Below are positions 58,110-64,000 of a DNA stretch of 64,000 nt, piece after piece. Location of the stretch: the NCBI GenBank assembly GCA_051530055.1, contig CM121342.1, positions 1,364,001 to 1,428,000 of the forward strand, in the 5' to 3' direction. This DNA is from Neoechinorhynchus agilis. Lineage: Eukaryota; Acanthocephala. Position numbers and translations under genes: made by a program. The notes beneath the pieces are model-generated. The model saw only the letters and a list, made by a program, of their open reading frames with translations. It was not told the DNA's origin and did no database searches. Each line of letters opens with the position of its first letter. The stretch's first letter is position 1.

Positions 58110-58900
58110 TCCAACAATTTGGATGAGATCTGTTCAGCAGCGTGCTTTTGAATTACATCACCCAGAAACCGTACTGCCGCTCGGTCATCGGCTTCCCGAC
58201 TCGAACTTATGGATTTGATGGCAATAACAATCATTAATTTAAGAAAAATCCTTACCAAATATGCTTAATTCTTGAATGAGTTGTTCTCTTCATCGGGAAG
58301 GCTGAGAGAGTCGTTGATCGGTGGAATCGCGGTAACAAAAATATTCGCTCATTATCGTTTGGCTCTTCGTTTGTGCAATCTACTTGAACGGCTCTATCGG
58401 CCGACCGTGATCGGATTATCTAAACAGATTTCAAAGTAAAGCATTAGGAAGGTTCTGGTCGCGCTAAAAGCTACCAAACGATATTTCTAAACACGACCAA
58501 GTTTTCTAAAAAAAGTTGTCAACCATTTAGAATAGCGTACGGGATTCCGCAACACATTTTTATCACTACAAAACTCAGGGGAGTCATAAATAATGCCAAA
58601 AGTCCGCTAAGTAGCGATTAAATGGTAGAAATGTGCGGGCGCAGGAATAATTGATGAAGAAGCTCGTTTTTCTCAAGAAAACTTTGGACCTAATCTTTTG
58701 AGTGAAACCTTTTACGCAATAGGATCAATCGATTTTAGTATATCCAAAATGGGCGATCAATAGTTCGCCATAAGCGAATATGGAACTTTGGGAATCGTAC
58801 AAATTTCGATACAAATGGTATTGTGCTAAGAGCGATAAAGTGGAAAACTCTTTTATAAACATTGTTAAATTAATAGGATCGTTATTTTTGTTGATCCTTT
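58110..58900. other. Intron or spacer of the serine-rich gene
   Basis: About 0.8 kb without a convincing frame between two exon-like segments on the - strand. If it is one intron it is far longer than the 44-55 bp introns seen elsewhere in the window. Confidence 0.35.
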
Positions 58901-58917
58901 TTAAAAAGAACAAACCT

Positions 58918-59405
58918 TATTGCCAACACTCAAGTTGGACTCACTTCCTGCAGCGATGAACGATGATATTTCACTAGGAATATGGAGTGGTGGAGGAATA
59001 AGAGACTTGCTTCGACCTTGACAGCCTAAGGTAGTTCCAACGACCTGCGACGAAGCAGGTGAGCTATTGTTCGACATACTTAGTAGCGAGGAAGTTGAAG
59101 ACGATGACCACACATTCGGTGAAGAATAAAGGGAGCAACCACTTGTCGATGAATCACTAAGAGCCGGAGAATTGTCTCTCGATGCGAGACTAGTTGTAGT
59201 CGTTGATGACCTACGGCGTTTATGCCGAATGCGAGGCGGTTGAAGGATACTTTGACTCAAAAACTGTCCGGTGGATCCATCGCAAGAAATTCGGCTACCC
59301 TCAAATCCGCTGTTTGGTCCAAAATACTTTTCTCTGGATCCTATTACCTTAGGAAGTTCATTTATTGCAACGTAGACATCTTTATAAAAACCCGCTAAGA
59401 TATCC
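58918..59405 (-). CDS. Serine-rich exon, unrecognised protein
   Basis: An open exon of about 160 codons. It has LAGFYKDVYVAINELPKV at the start, a basic patch (RIRHKRRRSS) that could act as a nuclear signal, and then long Ser/Thr runs (SLYSSPNVWSSSSTSSLLSM). The end is IPPPLHIPSEISSF and NLSVGNK before a gt donor. The composition suggests a disordered region of a regulatory or RNA/DNA-binding protein. The acceptor side (near 59405, cttag) could not be joined in phase to sequence upstream. Upstream, 59560-59410 reads CAPCVCGEMYEEDKSPPP and further Ser/Pro-rich residues, which may be another exon. Confidence 0.45.
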
Positions 59406-59895
59406 ACGTTTGCTTAAAGGATCATAAGGCGGTGCAGATGGGAAGGAAGCTAGAATTGGAGTGCTTGGACAAACACTGATTATTGGAACCACTGAAGATG
59501 TTATTATCGGTGGAGGTGACTTGTCTTCTTCGTACATTTCCCCACAAACACAAGGGGCACAAAATTACTCCGCTTGCATTGATAGCAACCGACTTTTCCT
59601 TCCCATACTCTGCATGTTGTAATCATTTCGCATTCGGTACGGTGTGGCGCAACCACAGACGCTACCGAGAGATCCTACTACTCCGCACGCTGCCACACGT
59701 TGCTGCCATGCAGAATAGAACGTAGAGAAAACCAACTCAATTTTGTTCTATTGTTAATATTTTACAAAAAGGAAAACAGACAGTTGTTCGTTCACATCTT
59801 TTTAATAATATTCAGAGACATCTAAAATTTTCATTTTTTATTCAGTATCAGAAACTACTGTAAAGAAGTTCATTTCTTTGGTAATTATTAAAATA

Positions 59896-60039
59896 GAGAC
59901 TGATTTATTAATTAAAAAATATTTCGTCAGTCTCGTAGGTTTCTTGTAACACGAACTCACATATTTAAAAAGTTATAAGCAATTATTGATAAAGTCCGAC
60001 GAGACGGACGAAATATTTTTAAATTAGTAAATCAGTCTC
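59896..60039. mobile_element. Foldback/MITE, family FB3
   Basis: gagactgatttattaatt...aaatatttcgtc and its inverted partner ending atcagtctc. The 144 bp element has arms of about 33 bp. The centre shares cacatatttaaaaagtta with FB1 (6488-6506). Confidence 0.8.
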
Positions 60040-60192
60040 CATTGCTTTTTTTCTCGTAAACCGTCGTCTAAGATGTGTGATTGGACATCAAACAGTTTTT
60101 TAAACTTTGGGAACAATGAATGTTTTTATTCAGCAATTGACCGAGATTAAAATATACGAAATTATACTCTTAAAATGTGTTTGCATCTTGCG

Positions 60193-60309
60193 TAAAAAGT
60201 AAAAAAAGAATTTATTGATTCCAATATTTCGACAAACTTACGAAAATATTCAAGAACTTACAAGCAACCTTGCCGAAATGTTGGAATCAATAAATTCTTT
60301 TACTTTTTA
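60193..60309. mobile_element. Foldback/MITE, family FB4
   Basis: taaaaagtaaaaaaagaatt...ccaatatttcg and its inverted partner; 117 bp with arms of about 38 bp. One half resembles 9801-9838. Confidence 0.8.
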
Positions 60310-60333
60310 AGATTGTTTTTAGTGAAGGCGTTT

Positions 60334-60472
60334 AAAGTTAAGAGATGATTTAATATTTTTTGTCCTCTACGCATGGATTTCTTCAAGACAATGCGTTATT
60401 GTAATTTTCTGTGAAAAAAAGTTTAAAGTCCTGCGCGTATAGGACGAAAAATATTAAATCATCTCTTAACTT
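60334..60472. mobile_element. Foldback/MITE, family FB5
   Basis: aaagttaagagatgatttaa...ttttttgtcct and its inverted partner; about 139 bp with arms of about 34 bp. The centre holds catggatttcttcaagacaa. Confidence 0.8.
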
Positions 60473-61190
60473 TATTTCGACTTCGCCAAAAACTATAATT
60501 CTTGTCAGTCTTCAACTTACTTCAACGCTGTACATTTGTCAGTGTGCTAAAAAACACCAATTTTGCGGTTTTAGCGACATTTGCACTCTAATTTGTTGGG
60601 TAGCCAATGAAATATAATTCTTTTTTGATGGTGAACGATTATTCGGAACTTTCTCCCATTACCTGGATCAATTTACGAATGAAATATTGTTCCCAGCAGG
60701 ACACCTTTGATGTAAATAAGATTTGTGGGACTCTTTGTTTTCGGCGACTACTGGGTGTAATATTATTTGTCGGAAATTCTATTAGCGCCACTAAAGGGAC
60801 ACGTATTTTCGACATGACAAGAATTTTGGCTGAAACAAAAACGAGAGTTTTTCTAAGAATGATTTGCTGAAAGATTGCAAATCAGTGTTAGTCGGGTAGA
60901 TTTTCTCACATTTAAACACATTTTGAACCAAAGTGACCTCAAAACAATCCAGTAGCCATTGGTCTATGTCAAATAATTATAGCTCGTGTTATATTTCAGG
61001 TCAAGATAAAAGTTACGAAACCAGTAGACGAGCTTATCATTCCCATTTCGTCGGACTCTTCGACTTTCGTTATCACCTCAAAGATCTTACGTATCGTTTG
61101 AATAGATAACACATCTTTGTCTGATCAATCAAATGAAGACGATGATGTTTTTCCTGATGGAATTAAAAGGATTACCGTTAATTTATAAAT
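60473..61190 (+). CDS. Possible exons of an unrecognised gene
   Basis: The + strand has weakly coding-like stretches: FISTSPKTIILVSLQLTSTL near 60470-60600, then after an acceptor (ttatatttcag, about 61000) VKIKVTKPVDELIIPISSDS and FVITSKILRIV, and lastly NTSLSDQSNEDDDVFPDGIK with RITVNL and a stop near 61187. The frames do not join simply. No family recognised; weak call. Confidence 0.25.
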
Positions 61191-62635
61191 AGTAGAATAT
61201 TTTCAATTTATAAAGAAGACAAATGATCGCTGTCAATAAGTTTTATAATGTGGTATTTTGATTAAATAAGTATATCCTGCAGGATTGCGGCGATTTTTTC
61301 CTTGTATAATAATAAAAAAACCCGCTCATTTTATCCGTCTTTTCTGTTACTTCCTTAGAACGAACCAATTGATGCTCACCAACATTAAATAAAACTTAAC
61401 CACAGATTCACGAAGAGTTTGAATGTCTCAATAAAATGTTTGTTGCTTAAAAAAACAAGTTTATGCAAGGTTAGATTTATATAGACTTCGTGAAATTCGC
61501 TCGCCTTCGAGGATCACTAGTTCGACTTATTGGGCGTGAATATTTTGTCGTTAATTTAAAGGACTGATCTTAAATATCCCATTATGATCAGTTAGTAGCA
61601 ATGTATAATACGCTTCATAAATCTGTGCTCTAAATTTTGTTCAATGTTGGCAGGACTCAATTAACTCTAAGCTTTTCAGAATCCACTTATATTGACATTT
61701 TATACCACAGGTAATTTATAAAAATACCGATGAGAACGGCGGAACATCTTTAACTACCGCATCCAGCATTGCTTTTCGAAATTGCTGATTCTCCGATGAT
61801 AAAAATAGTTGGCTACTCTGGGGTTCTTTGTTGTTGTTGCGGCCAACAATTTTCCAACTTGGTAATAAAAATTGTGCGGTGCTTAGTCCTTCAATTCTAA
61901 TATGGAAATTAGTAGGAATTTATCAAGTGTAAATACAAAATCACAGTTTTGATTTACGGGTACGGAAATAAAAAAGTAAAAAATCTGTTAGATTTTACAG
62001 AACCATTTTATTATCCGTTACAAAGAATGATTGCAACTATTTTAGGTTATCGCTGTATTGCTTTCTTGTAGTGCAACGTTTCTTGCACAAAGGTTCAACG
62101 GATGCCAAGGTTACAAGCAAACATTTGGCATGTATCCTTGAACTCGTACAAATGGGATTTAAAAGGACCTAAGAGAGTTATTGCGCTTCTGAATAATGGC
62201 ATTCACTGATTAATGAACCATTTACTATAGCACATTTATGATTGTGTTAACGTTTGCTGACAAAATTTCTATAATATAACTCAAGTTGGTATATCACCAG
62301 AATATAAATCCGTATAGTTTAATTTTGTCCTAATAAACGTCGATTTTCCGTTGATCGAAAGGAATTATCTTTGATAATGGGCATCAGAAATTTTTGCATT
62401 AAATTGTTCCGACGGTACAATGCGAAACCGTAAGGACATTTTAAAGTTTAAACTCAATGAAAGAAAGTATTTGAAACTGATCATGTTGAGACTAATGTAA
62501 AATAATTAAAGATTTTTGATCACGTAACTTTTACGATTGAAGTTGATTACAACTTGCACGTTAAATCATGGCCATCAAAATATTTCACATTTTGCTTTCT
62601 GTAGTATTCGGTCTTGGAACTGCCGATATGTGTGT
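61191..62635. other. No gene recognised
   Basis: AT-rich intergenic DNA. Confidence 0.5.
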
Positions 62636-62668
62636 TTAGAAATCTTCACCCGGTAAAGAATTTTTAAT

Positions 62669-62705
62669 ATGATGAACCCGACGATGTTCGAAACGTCTTT
62701 AAATC
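62669..62705 (+). ncRNA. Orphan hammerhead-like motif
   Basis: atgatgaacccgacgatgtt followed by cgaaacgtctttaaatc. It has the TGATGA box, a short helix-II stretch and a full GAAACGTC box. It aligns base for base with the PLE B motif at 6049 but has the canonical GAAA. A cacccggtaaa stretch 20 bases upstream is the complement of the sequence following the PLE B motif (tttaccgggtg). Confidence 0.5.
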
Positions 62706-62739
62706 AAAAAACTGGCTTAGTTTGTACATTCCGTAATGT

Positions 62740-62960
62740 AATGAGGTGGTGAAGTGGACTAATGCCCTTGAGACTGATGAGTCCCGCCTCCCCGGGAGGT
62801 ATCTCAGAATCCGGAGGGATGTACAAACTCACACCGTGTGGCTCAGTATATTAAGTGATTTTATGCTCTTTCCTGAACCAGATCAGTGGATTGTGTGCCT
62901 AAAGAAAATAATCAGCAGTGATAAAAGGCCACACATTGATATTTAATAAGTTACCGGCTG
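62740..62960 (+). repeat. SINE-like repeat, copy 2
   Basis: Starts gaggtggtgaagtggactaa, resembling a tRNA D-arm/A-box. It continues with ctgatgagtcccgcctcccc, then agaatccggagggatgtaca shared with 22134, and gtggattgtgtgcc. The tRNA-like head and two dispersed copies suggest a SINE. Confidence 0.45.
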
Positions 62961-63740
62961 GCCAGTCTTCAAAAATTAGAATAAATGTAGAAAAAATTAA
63001 ATTTTTTACATGCAAGCCAATTCTCATGAAAATTTGCGTAAAATTTTTTCTTAGGAGTTGTACTTGTGCAGAACTTTTAACGCGAAATTGATCGAGTTTA
63101 AACATATATAAAATTTCGTTTTATTTATGCGAAATCATATTCAAAATTTACGAAAATTTTCTCGTTGGCATTTATTTAAAGTGGATAGTTGAAAAGCTTA
63201 TGTTTAATGTGATTTAAACAATTTTAACGGAGGCATTTAAGGAGAGCAAGAAAAGCGAAAAAATCATACTCTGTAATTCTAAAGGAAACAGACCGAGATC
63301 GAATTGAGCTCAAATTTAAAAAATTAAAGATATTTCCAATGCTCTGACATTTGTTGCTCCTAGAACGAGGTTGGACGACGAATGATCCGAAAAATGTTTA
63401 GTTGCTTTATAATTTAAGAAATTTGTGAAAACGATTGTCTTTTGATCTGCCATGTAAAACACGAATTGGTACTTTTTATTAGATAGAAAATTTCCCATTC
63501 GAAAAAATGTGGAGCCAAATGAAAAAAGCTTAATCGCATGGAACAAAGACGTAAAGAAATGCTTTTCTCGGAGATGTTTACGGTATAAATCAGCAACTCC
63601 AATTTAATACTAAAATCATTAACACCACCGCTCTGGACTTAAAGATAAACACGAATTAATTTAAAACTAGCAATTTAATTTTTAAAAATGGCCGAAATCG
63701 CTATCGTCTGAGTGAAGTAAACAAAGACATCAATGAATAC
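62961..63740. other. No gene recognised
   Basis: AT-rich; probably the 3' flank of the gene entering from the right edge. Confidence 0.4.
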
Positions 63741-63742
63741 AA

Positions 63743-64000
63743 TCAAATATCGATCCATAAAGACACCATCCCCAATCCCGTGGTGAATGCCTCGCGCCAT
63801 AATCTCCCGTCGGACATAACAGTCGAAGGTGGATGAAATGCCTTCGTCCCCATTTGCCATACTTTCACTTCAACTGATAGCGCACAAGAAACGGATATTC
63901 GGGTGAGCATTTAAGTGTATTTAACCCCATTGTTCGAGTTCAGAAACGTTCCAGCCGGCGGGCTCGACTACGTTGTACGCCTTCTTGGTTCCAAGCAGAG
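63743..64000 (-). CDS. 3' exons of an unidentified gene (cut by window edge)
   Basis: Exon A (63926-64000) reads LLGTKKAYNVVEPAGWNVSE then LEQWG. A 52 bp intron (63874-63925, GT-AG) follows. Exon B (63743-63873) continues VEVKVWQMGTKAFHPPSTVM, SDGRLWREAFTTGLG and MVSLWIDI before a stop. The phase fits (1/2) and the composition is strongly protein-like, so this is a real gene end. A further exon after GMVSLW is possible. I do not recognise the family. Confidence 0.55.

Noticed and set aside
62755-62800. Hammerhead from ctgatgagtcccgcc
   Set aside because: The first box is perfect, but no GAAA box follows the stem; it is part of the SINE-like repeat.
62740-62830. Functional tRNA gene
   Set aside because: The D-arm-like start is present, but no acceptor stem closes and the B box is not recognisable; a SINE head fits better.

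Overview
The window is AT-rich eukaryotic DNA. Several things point to a nematode: introns of about 44-52 bases, splice-acceptor-like sites directly in front of start codons (as expected for spliced-leader trans-splicing), and same-strand gene pairs spaced like operons. The short introns and operon-like pairs make a clade I nematode (Trichinella/Trichuris kin) my best guess, but species cannot be fixed from the sequence alone. 

Bases 1-28447 form one structure: an inverted duplication with arms of about 7.3 kb (1-7337, cut by the window edge) and 5.7 kb (22761-28447) around a 15.4 kb centre. The outer part of each arm is a 176-177 bp satellite. Read in one frame, the monomer carries the start of a Penelope-like (PLE) GIY-YIG endonuclease, and the innermost monomer runs on into the rest of that domain. 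Further in, each arm has a second PLE remnant (reverse transcriptase tail, endonuclease, hammerhead-ribozyme-like motif), a foldback element and a bacterial-type dihydrofolate-reductase-family pseudogene, which the inner boundary of the inverted repeat cuts through. 

The centre (7338-22760) holds an LTR-retroelement fossil, a PEBP-domain gene resembling mitochondrial ribosomal protein mL38, LINE pieces, a U6 snRNA gene followed by three tandem U6-tail repeats, and three members of a secreted-protein family. Two members lie in near-identical 1.1 kb direct duplicates; the third is inverted and shares only a strikingly conserved core. 

28448-40985 is repeat country: mosaics of LINE and arm fragments, one small secreted-protein gene, a near full-length RTE LINE with 18 bp flanking repeats, an older RTE LINE, a piece of a second LINE family, and six to seven copies of a ~483 bp tandem repeat. 

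41178-43786 has host genes on the + strand: RMC1 (regulator of the MON1-CCZ1 Rab7 exchange factor) followed by prefoldin subunit 2, probably one operon. A secreted acidic protein lies at 45011-45706 (-), then LINE fragments to 49690. 50001-53169 (-) is a second likely operon: POLG2 (mitochondrial DNA polymerase accessory subunit), then after 54 bp a reeler-DOMON-cytochrome b561 reductase whose exons can be followed almost completely. 

The last 11 kb is gene-poor: several foldback elements, an unrecognised serine-rich gene on the - strand, an orphan hammerhead-like motif, a SINE-like repeat, and the 3' exons of an unidentified gene entering from the right edge.
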